A stretch of 64,000 nucleotides of DNA from the NCBI GenBank assembly GCA_026197075.1, contig JAPHQV010000015.1, positions 1 through 64,000 of the forward strand. The letters run 5' to 3'. The notes under the pieces were generated by a model. The model was not told the DNA's origin. It was given only the letters and a program-made list of their open reading frames with translations, and searched no databases. Of this stretch, positions 24,099-33,719 are shown piece by piece (the first letter of the stretch is position 1; each line of letters opens with the position of its first letter). This DNA comes from Gammaproteobacteria bacterium (GTDB lineage Bacteria > Pseudomonadota > Gammaproteobacteria > DSM-19610). The position numbers were made by a program, and so were the translations under genes.

Positions 24099-24914
24099 GT
24101 GATTGATCCCCTGACCAGCTTGCTGCATCGCCAGGCCGGCAGGCACGGGCCGGTGATGCTCATGTACCACTCCGTCCAGCCCGGCGCCGCAAAGCCCGAC
24201 TGGCCCTGGGCCATCTCCATGCGGCGCTTTCGTGAACAGCTCGATTTACTTGCCGCCGGGGGATGGACCACGACCACCATGGCGGAGCTTGCCGCCAAGC
24301 CGGATCGATGGCCCGAACGTACCCTGGTCATCACCTTCGACGATGGCTACGCCGACAATCTTGCCGCCTGCGAGGAACTGCACAGCCGCGGCATGCGCGC
24401 CACATGGTTCATCGTATCCGGGTCCATCGGCCGCGCGCCGGGCTGGGAAGCAGATCGTCGTCCTCATGGCCGGATGCTCGATGCCGGGGAGTTGCGTGAA
24501 ATGCATGCCGCGGGCATGGAGATAGGCTCGCACGGCGTGGGACATGTACGCCTTACCGAAGTGTCCGACGACAGACTCCTCGAGGAACTGGCCCTGTCCA
24601 AGACGACACTGGAGGCACTGCTGGGAGAAGGCATCGACAGTTTCGCCTATCCATATGGCGCCTGGGATGCGCGCTGTGAATCGGCCGTACGCCGGGCCGG
24701 ATACCGGTATGCCTGCACGACCCGGACCGGCTTGGCCCTTAAGGACGCTCACCCGCTGCGCATGCGCAGGCTGGCGGTATTCAATCATGACGATGCCGGC
24801 AGCCTGGCGAGAAAATTGTCGTTGACGACCAACGACGGGGGTTGGAATAATGTTTTTCACTATCTGCGCGCCAGGGCGGTCGCGCGCGTCAGCGGGAACA
24901 TGACAAAAAAATGA
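24099..24914 (+). CDS. Polysaccharide deacetylase (NodB homology, CE4)
   Basis: A 271-aa protein with the CE4 motifs in order: MYHSV near residue 23, TFDDGYADN (D81, D82), SHGVGH (H144, H149) and FAYPYGAW. It would remove N-acetyl groups from a sugar or its lipid-linked precursor. There is no signal peptide, so it probably works in the cytoplasm during assembly. The start is GTG at 24099; its stop overlaps the ATG of the next glycosyltransferase, implying translational coupling. Confidence 0.88.
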   Translation: MIDPLTSLLHRQAGRHGPVMLMYHSVQPGAAKPDWPWAISMRRFREQLDLLAAGGWTTTTMAELAAKPDRWPERTLVITFDDGYADNLAACEELHSRGMRATWFIVSGSIGRAPGWEADRRPHGRMLDAGELREMHAAGMEIGSHGVGHVRLTEVSDDRLLEELALSKTTLEALLGEGIDSFAYPYGAWDARCESAVRRAGYRYACTTRTGLALKDAHPLRMRRLAVFNHDDAGSLARKLSLTTNDGGWNNVFHYLRARAVARVSGNMTKK

Positions 24915-25849
24915 CCTCCGAAGCCCTTATCACCATCATCATGCCCTGCTACAACGCCTCGGCAACCATCCGCGACGCCATTGCCAGCATCCAGTGCCAG
25001 AGCCTCTCCGACTGGGAGTTGATCGTCGTGGACGACGGCTCCAGCGATGATTCCCCGGCGCTCGTACGCGCCATCGGGGAGCCGCGCCTGCGTCTCTTCA
25101 CCCAGCCCAACCAAGGCTCCGCCGCGGCCCGGAACCATGGCCTCCGCCACGCAGCCGGACGCTATATCGCATTCCTCGACGCCGACGACTCCTGGAGTCG
25201 CGAGTTTCTCGAAAAGATGCTCCACGCGCTGGAGGCCCGGGATGATGCCGTTCTCGCGTATTGCGGCTGGCAAAACCTCGGCATTGAGGGTGGCCGCGGG
25301 AAACCATACATCCCGCCCGATTACGAGCCGCTGGATCGCAGCGAGGTCCTGCTGGGTGGCTGCCGCTGGCCGATTCACGGTGTCCTGGTACGCCATCGTG
25401 CCATCGAAGAGGCCGGCGGTTTCGATGAAAGACTCCAGGCCTCCGTGGACTATGATTTATGGCTCAGGGTCGCGCCCCGTGGGAAGCTGGTCCGCGTTCC
25501 CGAGGTACTGGCCTATTACCATCACCACGAGGGAGAACAAATCACCAAGAACAAGCTGAGTGTCGCCCTCAATCACTGGCGTGCCCAGAACAAATACCTG
25601 GAACAACACCCGGATGAAGCAAGAAGACTGGGCAGAAAACGTGTTCGGGAACTGGTCCAGGGGGAATTGCTCAGGCGCGCCTACACATGCTACTGGAACC
25701 GGGATCTTGCCACCGCGCGTGCGTTGTTCCGCATGGTCATGCGTGCCGGTTATGGACGGCCCAGGGACTGGGTATACATGCTGCCTGCCCTCCTGCCGCA
25801 ATCCGCGCACGCCTGGCTTCTTCGCAAACGGGATATGAGCATATCGTGA
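24911..25849 (+). CDS. Glycosyltransferase family 2
   Basis: A 312-aa GT-A enzyme with LITIIMPCYNASATI, VVDDGSSDDS, and the metal-binding FLDADDSW at about residue 93-100; the acceptor-side motif DYDLWLRVAPRGK follows. It transfers a sugar from a nucleotide donor to the growing lipid-linked unit on the cytoplasmic face. It overlaps the deacetylase by 4 bases and the next glycosyltransferase by 4 bases (GTGA). Donor and linkage cannot be read from the sequence. Confidence 0.9.
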   Translation: MTSEALITIIMPCYNASATIRDAIASIQCQSLSDWELIVVDDGSSDDSPALVRAIGEPRLRLFTQPNQGSAAARNHGLRHAAGRYIAFLDADDSWSREFLEKMLHALEARDDAVLAYCGWQNLGIEGGRGKPYIPPDYEPLDRSEVLLGGCRWPIHGVLVRHRAIEEAGGFDERLQASVDYDLWLRVAPRGKLVRVPEVLAYYHHHEGEQITKNKLSVALNHWRAQNKYLEQHPDEARRLGRKRVRELVQGELLRRAYTCYWNRDLATARALFRMVMRAGYGRPRDWVYMLPALLPQSAHAWLLRKRDMSIS

Positions 25850-26796
25850 ATAAAAAAATCACCGCTGCCTTCTGCACCTACAACCGGGCAGCGCGTCTGC
25901 CCGCCCTGGTGACCGCCCTGCGCGCGCAGGCCTGTCCGATTCCCTTCGATATCCTCGTGGTGGACAACAACAGCAGTGACGACACCCCCGAGGTGCTGGC
26001 GCGTCTGAGCCAGGAAGACGGCCCGGTGCTGCGCCATGTCCGGGAAACCACCCAGGGCATCCCATTCGCCAGGAATCGCGCGCTCGAGGAATGCCTGTCG
26101 GCGGGTTCGGATTTCATGCTGTTCATGGATGATGACGAACTCCCCGGCGAGGGGTTGCTGGCCGCCGCCGTGGATGCCCTGGAACGCGAAGGGGCCGAGT
26201 GCGCCGGCGGGCGGGTCGAAATCGTCTTCCCGCCAGGGCAGCGTCCCGCCTGGCTGGAGGATGACCTGCTGGGATTCCTGGCCGAGATCGATCATGGCCA
26301 GGACGCCTTCTGGATCACAGACCGCGGCACTCCGCTATGGACCGCCAACATCGCCTACCGCATGGAGATCTTCTCCCGGCATCCGGACCTGCGCTTCGAT
26401 ACCCGCTACAATCGCCTTGGGCACGCGGTCGGCGGGGGCTCCGATGCCATCATGTTCAGGGCCATGGTCGATCGCCAGATCAGGATCCGTTACCGTCCGG
26501 ACATGGTGGTCGAGCATTACGTGGACGACTGGCGGTTGAAACGGCGTTATTTCCTCAAACTCCACTTCATTGCCGGGCGCAAGCATGGCCAGTTCCAGAC
26601 CGGGGATTATCCGCGCACCCTGTTCGGTGTTCCGCCCTTCATGGTCAGCCAGGCCATCGGCCAGTGGCTCAGGACGGGAGCGATGCTGCTGACCCGCCGT
26701 CCCGGCGTATTGCGCCAGGCGATGAATGGCACGCATGCGACCGGAATGATCTGGGGCCGCTTCCTGCGGCACCGGGAGCAGGCGCGAGAGACATGA
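25846..26796 (+). CDS. Glycosyltransferase family 2
   Basis: A 316-aa GT2 enzyme starting at a GTG inside the previous stop codon (GTGA). It shows AAFCTYNRAARLP, VVDNNSSDDTPEV, and the metal site FMDDDELP at about residue 94. The C-terminal part (LGHAVGGGSDAIMFRAM) contains the ED/SD catalytic-base region of the family. No membrane segment is present. The longer frame beginning at 25687 is an overlap artefact with the preceding gene. Confidence 0.88.
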   Translation: MNKKITAAFCTYNRAARLPALVTALRAQACPIPFDILVVDNNSSDDTPEVLARLSQEDGPVLRHVRETTQGIPFARNRALEECLSAGSDFMLFMDDDELPGEGLLAAAVDALEREGAECAGGRVEIVFPPGQRPAWLEDDLLGFLAEIDHGQDAFWITDRGTPLWTANIAYRMEIFSRHPDLRFDTRYNRLGHAVGGGSDAIMFRAMVDRQIRIRYRPDMVVEHYVDDWRLKRRYFLKLHFIAGRKHGQFQTGDYPRTLFGVPPFMVSQAIGQWLRTGAMLLTRRPGVLRQAMNGTHATGMIWGRFLRHREQARET

Positions 26797-27815
26797 GCGA
26801 AGCCAGCGCGCGCCAGGCGGGATACCCGGATGCACCGGATGTGGAAGTGCTCATCTGCACCCATAACCGGGCGGACCTCCTCGCACGCACCCTGAACTCA
26901 CTCAACGCCAGCGATCCTCCAGCCGATTGCCGGCTGGGCATACTCGTGGTGGCCAACGCCTGCACGGATGGGACCCGGGCGTTTCTCGAAGGCTATGTGG
27001 CGTCACTGGATCCCGCCTCGAATCGGGATGCGGAAAGGCATGGCAACCGACTGCCGTTGCGCTGGCTCGAGGACCCGATAGCGGGCAAGAGTCACGCCCT
27101 CAACTTCGCACTGCCCCAGACCACCGGCGCGGTGATCGCCTTCGTGGATGACGATCACCGCGTCGATACCGGCTACCTGAAGGCGGTTTGTTCAGCATCC
27201 CGCCAATATCCATCCGCGGCCCTGTTCTGCGGGCGCATCCTGCCCGACTGGGACGGAACGGAACCGGACTGGGTGCACGAGGACGGTCCCTACCGTATCT
27301 ATCCACTGCCCGTGCCACGTTTCGACCTGGGACAGGAGGCAAAGACCGTCACGCTCGGTTCGGTGACGCCAGGTGGTGGTAACCTTGCGATTCGTCGCGG
27401 CCTTTTTGAACGCGTCGGTGAATTTCAGCTCGACCTGGGTCCACACGGACACAACCTGGGAGGAGCCGAGGATATCGAATGGGTGCGCAGGTCACTACGC
27501 GGTGGCGCAACCCTGCACTACATCCCGGACATGCTGCAATACCACTATGTAGATGCAGAACGCCTCACCCTCTGGTATGTGATGCGCAAGGCCTATGAAC
27601 GCACAGCGTCCACGACACGCCTTGCCTTGGACGACAATCAAGGCTCCAGGGTGCCACGATTCATGATACGCAAGGTTCTGACATACCTGCTGAAAGCAGC
27701 CACGTCCCTTGGCAGCAGCAGGCGCAGGTTCTACCTGACCCGGCTTGCCGCCGCATTTGGTGAGATAAAGGGATTCCAGCTGCAAAAACACCACCAACAC
27801 AACAACACACCATAA
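26793..27815 (+). CDS. Glycosyltransferase family 2
   Basis: A 340-aa protein from the ATG at 26793, which overlaps the upstream TGA (ATGA). Motifs are VEVLICTHNRADLLA, VVANACTDGT, the metal site FVDDDHRVD and the catalytic-region LGGAEDIEWVRR. VTPGGGNLAIRR is typical of GT2 members acting on polysaccharide units. It shares its N-terminal layout with the preceding gene, so the two may be paralogues with different acceptors. Confidence 0.88.
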   Translation: MSEASARQAGYPDAPDVEVLICTHNRADLLARTLNSLNASDPPADCRLGILVVANACTDGTRAFLEGYVASLDPASNRDAERHGNRLPLRWLEDPIAGKSHALNFALPQTTGAVIAFVDDDHRVDTGYLKAVCSASRQYPSAALFCGRILPDWDGTEPDWVHEDGPYRIYPLPVPRFDLGQEAKTVTLGSVTPGGGNLAIRRGLFERVGEFQLDLGPHGHNLGGAEDIEWVRRSLRGGATLHYIPDMLQYHYVDAERLTLWYVMRKAYERTASTTRLALDDNQGSRVPRFMIRKVLTYLLKAATSLGSSRRRFYLTRLAAAFGEIKGFQLQKHHQHNNTP

Positions 27816-27835
27816 ACACACACTGGACAGGGAGC

Positions 27836-28792
27836 ATGGCAAACCCCGCAAATATCTTGAAGCTGCTGGATCCGGAAATACGCGCCAAGAACCTCGATGC
27901 CATCAGGCTAAACGCCCGGGGTCTGTGGTGGAGTCTGCGGCGGCCGTACATACCGGATCCGGTCTTCGTGGTCGGCTGTTCCCGGTCCGGTACCACCGTG
28001 ACCTACGAAACACTCGCCGCCTCCCCGGCCTTCATGTCCTTTGGCTACGAAATACCACAGTTCTGGAACAGCCTGCATGGCCCACTGAACAACGGCTGGG
28101 ATTCGGAGGCAGCGGGCGCGGACGTTGCACGCCCAGAATACCGGGATGCCGCATTCCGCTATTTCTACCAGCAACTGGGCACAGGGCTGCTGCTGGACAA
28201 GACCTGCATCAATACGATGCGCGTACCGTTTCTCCACCGCCTGTTCCCCCGGGCCCGTTTCGTGTACCTACACCGTAACGGCTATGACAACATCAGCTCC
28301 ATGATGGACGGCTGGAGAAAGGGGCGGACCGATGGCGGCTTCGGCTTGACCCAATTCTTCGGGCCGTCGCCGGAGCCAGTCGCCATCAATGGCGGCGAAT
28401 TCAGGGAATGGCATTTTTTCCTGCCGCCAGGCTGGCGTGAATACAACCATGCCAGCCTGGAGGAGGTATGCGCCTTCCAATGGACCAGCGCCAACCGGAT
28501 GGCACTCGATGCCGCACGAACCATCCCGCGCGAGCAGTGGGTACAAGTCCGCTACGAGGACATCGTAGACGATCCGGTGGGGACCTTTCGCGGAATCTTC
28601 CAGCACCTGGCAGTCAACTTCGACGAGGACATCCAGGACCGCTGCGCAAGCCTGCACCAGCACCCTACCAGCATGGTCTCGGGTCCACCACGACGCCAGA
28701 AATGGCGAGAGCAGAACCCGCAAGCCATTCAACGCATCGCCAATCGCATCCGCCCCATGATGCTGGAACTGGGTTATGACACCGGCATCTGA
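27836..28792 (+). CDS. Sulfotransferase family protein
   Basis: A 318-aa cytoplasmic enzyme. The PAPS-binding loop is FVVGCSRSGTTVTYETLA near residues 44-61, and the 3'-phosphate element is VYLHRNGYDNISSMM. The C-terminal YEDIVDDP followed by a helical region fits the Sulfotransfer_3 type. It would place sulfate on a sugar hydroxyl or amine of the polymer. It is followed, with 17 bases of overlap, by another GT2 gene. Its base composition seems slightly lower in GC than the housekeeping part of the window. Confidence 0.85.
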   Translation: MANPANILKLLDPEIRAKNLDAIRLNARGLWWSLRRPYIPDPVFVVGCSRSGTTVTYETLAASPAFMSFGYEIPQFWNSLHGPLNNGWDSEAAGADVARPEYRDAAFRYFYQQLGTGLLLDKTCINTMRVPFLHRLFPRARFVYLHRNGYDNISSMMDGWRKGRTDGGFGLTQFFGPSPEPVAINGGEFREWHFFLPPGWREYNHASLEEVCAFQWTSANRMALDAARTIPREQWVQVRYEDIVDDPVGTFRGIFQHLAVNFDEDIQDRCASLHQHPTSMVSGPPRRQKWREQNPQAIQRIANRIRPMMLELGYDTGI

Positions 28793-29687
28793 ACAGGAAA
28801 AACGCTGGGTCAGCATCGTCATACCCGCCTACAATGCCGCCGATTTCATCCGGCGGGCAATGGACAGCGTGCTCGCTCAGACCTGGCCGTACCGCGAAAT
28901 CATCGTTGTCAACGATGGCAGCACCGACGATACACTCCGGGAACTCGCCACCTACAGAGACGAGATACGGATCATCGACAAGCCAAACAGCGGTCTCCCG
29001 GCAGCGCGCAATAGCGGAATCCGCGCCGCTACCGGTGAATATATCGCATTCCTCGATGCCGATGACCGATGGCTTCCCGAAAAGCTCACACGACAGGTTG
29101 AGACCCTCGAGGCCGATCCGGATATTGGCTTTTGCTCCACTGTCACGCTGGTCGAGGATCCCCAGGGCTCGCCAAATGGCGAGTGGCCTTGCCCCCGTAG
29201 CAAGGAATCACTGCTGAAAACCCTTTTCCTGCAGAACGGTGCGATTCCCGGCAGCGGTTCTGGCGTCATGGTCCGACGCGAACTGTTCCAACAGGTGGGA
29301 CTTTTCGATCCTACGCTGCGCAGCCTCGAAGATATCGACATGTGGATGCGCCTGGCAGCCGTCTCCCGCTATGTCTGCATCGATGAAGCACTCACCATAA
29401 TCGTCAAGCATCCGGACAGCATGAGTCGCAACCTGGACACCATGCGGGCATCCGCGCTGCAGGTCATGAAAAAGAACCGTGAGCTGCTGCCCCAAGCAGA
29501 CCGTGGCGGCCTATGGCGGGCCGGTTATGCAAACGTAATGGCTGACTACGCCAAATGGGAATACCGCAGCGGACAGCGAGTAAAGGCGATCGCACATCTA
29601 GTGAATGCACTTGGACATTCCCCCATCCGGCGCGGAAGAATGCTCGCCGGCTTGCTGCTGGCCATGGCCCTGGGGCGTACATTATGA
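28776..29687 (+). CDS. Glycosyltransferase family 2
   Basis: A 303-aa GT2 enzyme with VSIVIPAYNAADFIRRAMDSV, VVNDGSTDDTLREL, and the metal site FLDADDRWLP; the acceptor-site motif LEDIDMWMRLA follows. The start overlaps the end of the sulfotransferase gene by 17 bases in another frame, and its TGA overlaps the ATG of the sulfatase-fold gene. It is typical of glycosyltransferases extending lipid-linked repeat units. Confidence 0.9.
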   Translation: MTPASEQEKRWVSIVIPAYNAADFIRRAMDSVLAQTWPYREIIVVNDGSTDDTLRELATYRDEIRIIDKPNSGLPAARNSGIRAATGEYIAFLDADDRWLPEKLTRQVETLEADPDIGFCSTVTLVEDPQGSPNGEWPCPRSKESLLKTLFLQNGAIPGSGSGVMVRRELFQQVGLFDPTLRSLEDIDMWMRLAAVSRYVCIDEALTIIVKHPDSMSRNLDTMRASALQVMKKNRELLPQADRGGLWRAGYANVMADYAKWEYRSGQRVKAIAHLVNALGHSPIRRGRMLAGLLLAMALGRTL

Positions 29688-31801
29688 ATGCCCTGCTGGC
29701 CGATTCGATCTGGACCCTGATAAGCAGCGCGGCGATCATCTCGCTGATCTTTTCCTCGCTGCTCGTGGTCAAGACCCTGCGCGATTACAGCACGGCAGGG
29801 CCACAGATCCAGCAGGAGATCATCGCCCATTACCGTCTCTACGCCGCCTGGACGGTCGGACGGCTCACCATCCTGGCATTCCTGATAGCGCTTTACTGGG
29901 CACTTGCAGGCGTATTGGCATACCTGCACCTGTCGATACTCCTCGACCTGCCACTAACCCGTGGCCATGCCATCCTCGCCGCCTCTGCCATGCTGCTTGG
30001 TGCCACCACGATGCAGTTCTTGCGGAACCTGCTGTATTGCCCTGCCGTAATCGCAGCCTCCTCACATTACCGCATGAGCCGGTTCTTCACGATATGGGAA
30101 TGGCTAAACCCTGGTCGACTCCGCAAGATCGACCTGGCACTGATGACAGCCGCATTATTTCTCGCAACAGGCACCTTCGTTTACCTGGTTGCGCAGCAGG
30201 ACTGGGCCACTGCCGTGGTGATACTGTCCGCCAACCTGGCAATGACCGGCATTGCATTGGCGTCCAGCTGGAAACGGGGCGCACCTCCCACCAACGGGAA
30301 CACCGGCTCGAGCACGCAACCCAATATCCTGATGCTGGGGTCCGATACCTTGCGCGCCGACCGGCTCGGCCTGGCAGGCTACAAGCGTTCGCTGACCCCC
30401 ACACTGGACGCCCTTGCCGACCGCGGTGCCTGGTTCGAGAACTGCTACACCCCCTGCGGCCGCACCGCGCCCAGCCTCCTGTCGTTGCTGACAGGGACCT
30501 GGCCCCATACCCACGAGGTTCGTGACAACTTCGTCTCGGACGCTGAAGCCCATATCACGCTACCCTCCCTGCCTGGCCTCCTGGCCGACCAGGGCTACCA
30601 TACGGCGGCCGTCAGCGACTGGTGCGGAGCCGACCTGGGCAAGTTCAATCTCGGCTTCCAGCACCAAGACCTGCCCTCCGATTCCTGGAACCTGCGCTAC
30701 CTGATGCGCCAGGGGCCGAAGGATTTGCGTCTTTTCCTGTCCCTGTTCCTGCGCAACCGCCTTGGGAAGAGGATTGCTCCGGAGATCTACTACCTTGGAG
30801 GCGTCCCGCTCACCGATGCCCTGGGACGCGACGCGCGGCATGCCTTGAGCCGGCTTGCGCAAGGCAACAAGCCTTTTCTGCTCAATGTGTTCTTTTCCAC
30901 CACGCATCCGCCGTTCGGGTCCGAATACCCCTACTACACACAGTATGCAGATCCCGCCTACACAGGCGAATCGAAGTTCGTCATGGCAAGGCTTACAGAC
31001 CCATTCGACATCATTCGACGTCAGGGTGAACCTCGAAAGGAATTCGATCTCGACCAGATCCTCGACCTGTACGATGGCTGCGTAAAGCGATTCGACGACG
31101 AGGTTTCCCGGATATTGGATCATCTGGAGGCTTGCGGCCTGGCGGACAACACCATTGTGGTCATATACAGTGACCACGGGATGGAGTTCTTCGAACACGG
31201 CAGCTGGGGGCAAGGCAACAGTGTCCTGGGAGACCATAGTGCACGAATCCCGATGATCATCCACGACCCCAGGAAGGCAGGTGGACATCGAATTCGATCG
31301 ACCGTACGCACGATCGATATCGCACCCACACTGCTGTCATTGTGCGGGAAGCCCGTGCCTTCCACCATGGAGGGGGTATCGCTCGCGGACTGCCTGGACG
31401 GATCCCTGCCACCCACGCTTCCGGCCTACAATGAAAGCGGTATATGGCTCACCGACCTGCCGGGCATGCCAAGGGATCACCTGCGCTATCCGAACCTGCT
31501 GCAGCTGCTCGATATTCCAGACCATGGAAGCGGCACCTTTGCCATCCGCAAGGATTACCAGGACCTGATCATCGAAGCCAAGGATCGCATGATTCGCCTT
31601 GACCGCTGGAAACTCACCTACCAGCCCACCAGGACCGCCGCGCTCTACAGCCTGTACGACCTGGAATCGGACCCTGGCTGCCGTCACGACGTAATCGACC
31701 AGCACCCAAAAATCGCACAGGAACTCAAGGAATTACTCGTTGAATGGCTTTGTCAGGACAAGAAAAGGCGCTGGGAGAATGAGCATGTGATCAGCAGGTA
31801 G
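29684..31801 (+). CDS. Membrane-anchored sulfatase-fold enzyme with Thr at the nucleophile position
   Basis: A 705-aa alkaline-phosphatase-superfamily protein. About five membrane segments (residues 8-205) precede a periplasmic catalytic domain starting near residue 215. Metal ligands are visible at D221 (LGSDTLRADR) and D497-H498 (YSDHGMEFFEHG). The nucleophile region reads CGRTAPSLLSLLTG: aligned on LLTG, the residue at the formylglycine position is T261, and the Arg of the CxPxR signature is absent. That pattern fits phosphoethanolamine- or phosphoglycerol-transferase-like members better than FGly sulfatases, although the overall protein is sulfatase-like. It may attach or remove a charged group on the polysaccharide. 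Confidence 0.82.
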   Translation: MNALLADSIWTLISSAAIISLIFSSLLVVKTLRDYSTAGPQIQQEIIAHYRLYAAWTVGRLTILAFLIALYWALAGVLAYLHLSILLDLPLTRGHAILAASAMLLGATTMQFLRNLLYCPAVIAASSHYRMSRFFTIWEWLNPGRLRKIDLALMTAALFLATGTFVYLVAQQDWATAVVILSANLAMTGIALASSWKRGAPPTNGNTGSSTQPNILMLGSDTLRADRLGLAGYKRSLTPTLDALADRGAWFENCYTPCGRTAPSLLSLLTGTWPHTHEVRDNFVSDAEAHITLPSLPGLLADQGYHTAAVSDWCGADLGKFNLGFQHQDLPSDSWNLRYLMRQGPKDLRLFLSLFLRNRLGKRIAPEIYYLGGVPLTDALGRDARHALSRLAQGNKPFLLNVFFSTTHPPFGSEYPYYTQYADPAYTGESKFVMARLTDPFDIIRRQGEPRKEFDLDQILDLYDGCVKRFDDEVSRILDHLEACGLADNTIVVIYSDHGMEFFEHGSWGQGNSVLGDHSARIPMIIHDPRKAGGHRIRSTVRTIDIAPTLLSLCGKPVPSTMEGVSLADCLDGSLPPTLPAYNESGIWLTDLPGMPRDHLRYPNLLQLLDIPDHGSGTFAIRKDYQDLIIEAKDRMIRLDRWKLTYQPTRTAALYSLYDLESDPGCRHDVIDQHPKIAQELKELLVEWLCQDKKRRWENEHVISR

Positions 31802-31842
31802 CAAGGAGTGGCCCAGCATGCCCGGGCATCCCCTTGCCCACG
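31797..31842. terminator. Stem-loop region between convergent polysaccharide blocks
   Basis: The gap between the plus-strand sulfatase-fold gene and the minus-strand asparagine-synthetase-like gene contains GCAAGG and CCTTGC arms around the perfect 10-bp palindrome TGCCCGGGCA. It is a candidate bidirectional terminator. No T-tract is visible, so the call is weak. Confidence 0.4.
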
Positions 31843-31844
31843 TA

Positions 31845-33701
31845 TCACGCCACCTGGCGGATCGATGCCAGGTAGATGTTGAGCTGCATGATCCGCAGGA
31901 CAAGACTCACAGGACTAACCTCGTTAGTGGTCTTGTGGAAACGATGCATTCCCGGGATACGGGCCCAGAGGGGAATCCGCACGCCAGGTAAGCGCTCTCC
32001 GTCCAGCAGGGCTTTCACGAAGGGCTTGAAACGTTCTGGATCGATCAGCTCACACAGGCGGTCGTCCAGGCCCTCCACCAGGCAAGACCAGACATAGCCG
32101 CGCATTGCCGCATCCTGGGAGAACAGTCGACGATAGGTTTTGGCTACCGGAATCGAATCCTTCGTTGCCAGAGGCACCTCCATGAGGTCCGGGTAGCAAA
32201 CATCAAGGAGTTTGCGCAACAGTCGCTTGTCATAACGGTAGCGAACGGGAATCCTCCCCATAAAGTCCACGACATCCTCATCCAGGAAGGGGCGCGCCTG
32301 ATCCATGTAGCGCAAGCGCTGGGCCGTGAAGGCATTGAGCATGTTTCCCATTCTCTGCTCGTAGTACATCGTATCCATAAGATCAGCGGGAGAAACATCA
32401 CCGGCGCGGGACACGAGATCGGCGATGGTACGATCAATAAACCGTCCTGCATGCGCGCGCGCGGCTGGCCTGAGCCAGTCGCTTAACCTGCCAACCTCGT
32501 GGAGGCTGCGCAGGCCAATGGCGTGAATGGCATCTACAGGCTGCAATTGCGCCGGGTTTTCTATGCCACGGCTGTGCCAACCAAAGCACTCATCGCCATT
32601 GAGAAATGCCCCGAACTCACTCCCGAGGATCCGATGCAGCTTCGAAGCCATCGGTGAATCTATCGTTTCAGCACGGCAATCGGCATCGAGGGTAGCGGCC
32701 TCGAAATGATCCTGCAGCCCTTTCAATGGAATGCTGAACTTCGTTGCATCGAGATTACACCGTTGCGCAAGCGTGGAAGCGATGCTGAAGTCGTCCCCAT
32801 CCTCCGTTCCATAGATCACCACGGGGAGTGGTTCATCCTGCTCCAGCAGCGTGCCCAGCAGGATCCTGGAGTCCACGCCTCCACTCAAGAACAGGAAGGG
32901 CCTGTGCACGGCACTGAGTGTGCGACGAGCGGCCTGTTTGATCAGGACATGACACTCCTCGATCAACTCCTTTTCACCGCCAGCCTCGCGGCCTTCATGG
33001 AAGGCAATCCTCCAGTATCTTTGCTCATCCAGGCCAGATCGGCTGCAGGCCATGACGGCGGCCTGGGGGAAACTCGTTATACCTGAAAAAAGCGTGTGAT
33101 CATCGCAGCTTGCGCCTAAGATCAGGAACTCGACCACGGCCTCCGCCCACAGGCCCGGGCAGGGCTTGTCGTCGACCCAGAGAAGTTCGCGCACCTCGGG
33201 TGAAAAGCAGATATCCCCCGGCTCAATCTGGCGGGAGAACATAGGACGGGAGCGCCGCCGGTCAGTGATGAAATAGGCTGTGTCCCTATGATCATCGCAA
33301 ATCGATATCGTGTACGAACCGCGCAATTCCTTGACGAAATCGAGACCCGTTTTTCTGTACCTTTCCAGGACAGCCTTGGCACAATCCTGCGGCAAAGTTG
33401 CGCGACCATTGATTACGCTGATATAGCCGTCCACCAGGACCGTCACACCCTCCTCACGCCCTGCACATGAAGTCGCGCCATTTCTGTTCACGGGAAGCCA
33501 TGCCTGGAACCAATCGCCAACCCGGCCGGCACAGGCCTGGCCTTGTCCCGACATTGCACGCCAGCTTTTCCCACCGGCAGGCATTCCCTTGGCATACAAG
33601 CGTGCACGAATACCAGGCAATGGCGGCGTCTGCTCAGATATGGCTTTTTTTCCCATCATGGGCATACCACCAGGAAAAACAAGAACACTGCTGTCAACCA
33701 T
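31845..33701 (-). CDS. Asparagine-synthetase-like protein lacking the glutaminase cysteine
   Basis: A 618-aa protein. The N-terminal half has a degenerate glutamine-amidotransferase-like domain (about residues 60-230, with ELRGSYTISICDD and a DRRRSRPMF segment). The C-terminal half is an asparagine-synthetase ATP-pyrophosphatase domain with the PP-loop FLSGGVDSR (272-279). There is no Met-Cys-Gly N-terminus, so glutamine hydrolysis is unlikely and the nitrogen source or even the reaction is open. It lies at the end of the XrtA-linked minus-strand block next to a second such gene (19-base gap), suggesting amide or peptide-type decoration of the exopolysaccharide. Confidence 0.8.
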   Translation of the reverse strand: MVDSSVLVFPGGMPMMGKKAISEQTPPLPGIRARLYAKGMPAGGKSWRAMSGQGQACAGRVGDWFQAWLPVNRNGATSCAGREEGVTVLVDGYISVINGRATLPQDCAKAVLERYRKTGLDFVKELRGSYTISICDDHRDTAYFITDRRRSRPMFSRQIEPGDICFSPEVRELLWVDDKPCPGLWAEAVVEFLILGASCDDHTLFSGITSFPQAAVMACSRSGLDEQRYWRIAFHEGREAGGEKELIEECHVLIKQAARRTLSAVHRPFLFLSGGVDSRILLGTLLEQDEPLPVVIYGTEDGDDFSIASTLAQRCNLDATKFSIPLKGLQDHFEAATLDADCRAETIDSPMASKLHRILGSEFGAFLNGDECFGWHSRGIENPAQLQPVDAIHAIGLRSLHEVGRLSDWLRPAARAHAGRFIDRTIADLVSRAGDVSPADLMDTMYYEQRMGNMLNAFTAQRLRYMDQARPFLDEDVVDFMGRIPVRYRYDKRLLRKLLDVCYPDLMEVPLATKDSIPVAKTYRRLFSQDAAMRGYVWSCLVEGLDDRLCELIDPERFKPFVKALLDGERLPGVRIPLWARIPGMHRFHKTTNEVSPVSLVLRIMQLNIYLASIRQVA

Positions 33702-33719
33702 GACACACCGGCTTTCCGT

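Noticed and set aside
29555-29683. N-terminal extension of the sulfatase-fold gene
   Set aside because: Overlaps the GT2 gene in another frame; the ATG at 29684 overlaps the upstream stop and places the membrane segment at the N-terminus.
30434-30500. Formylglycine sulfatase motif
   Set aside because: A Cys is present but is not followed by x-P-x-R; alignment on LLTG puts Thr at the nucleophile position.
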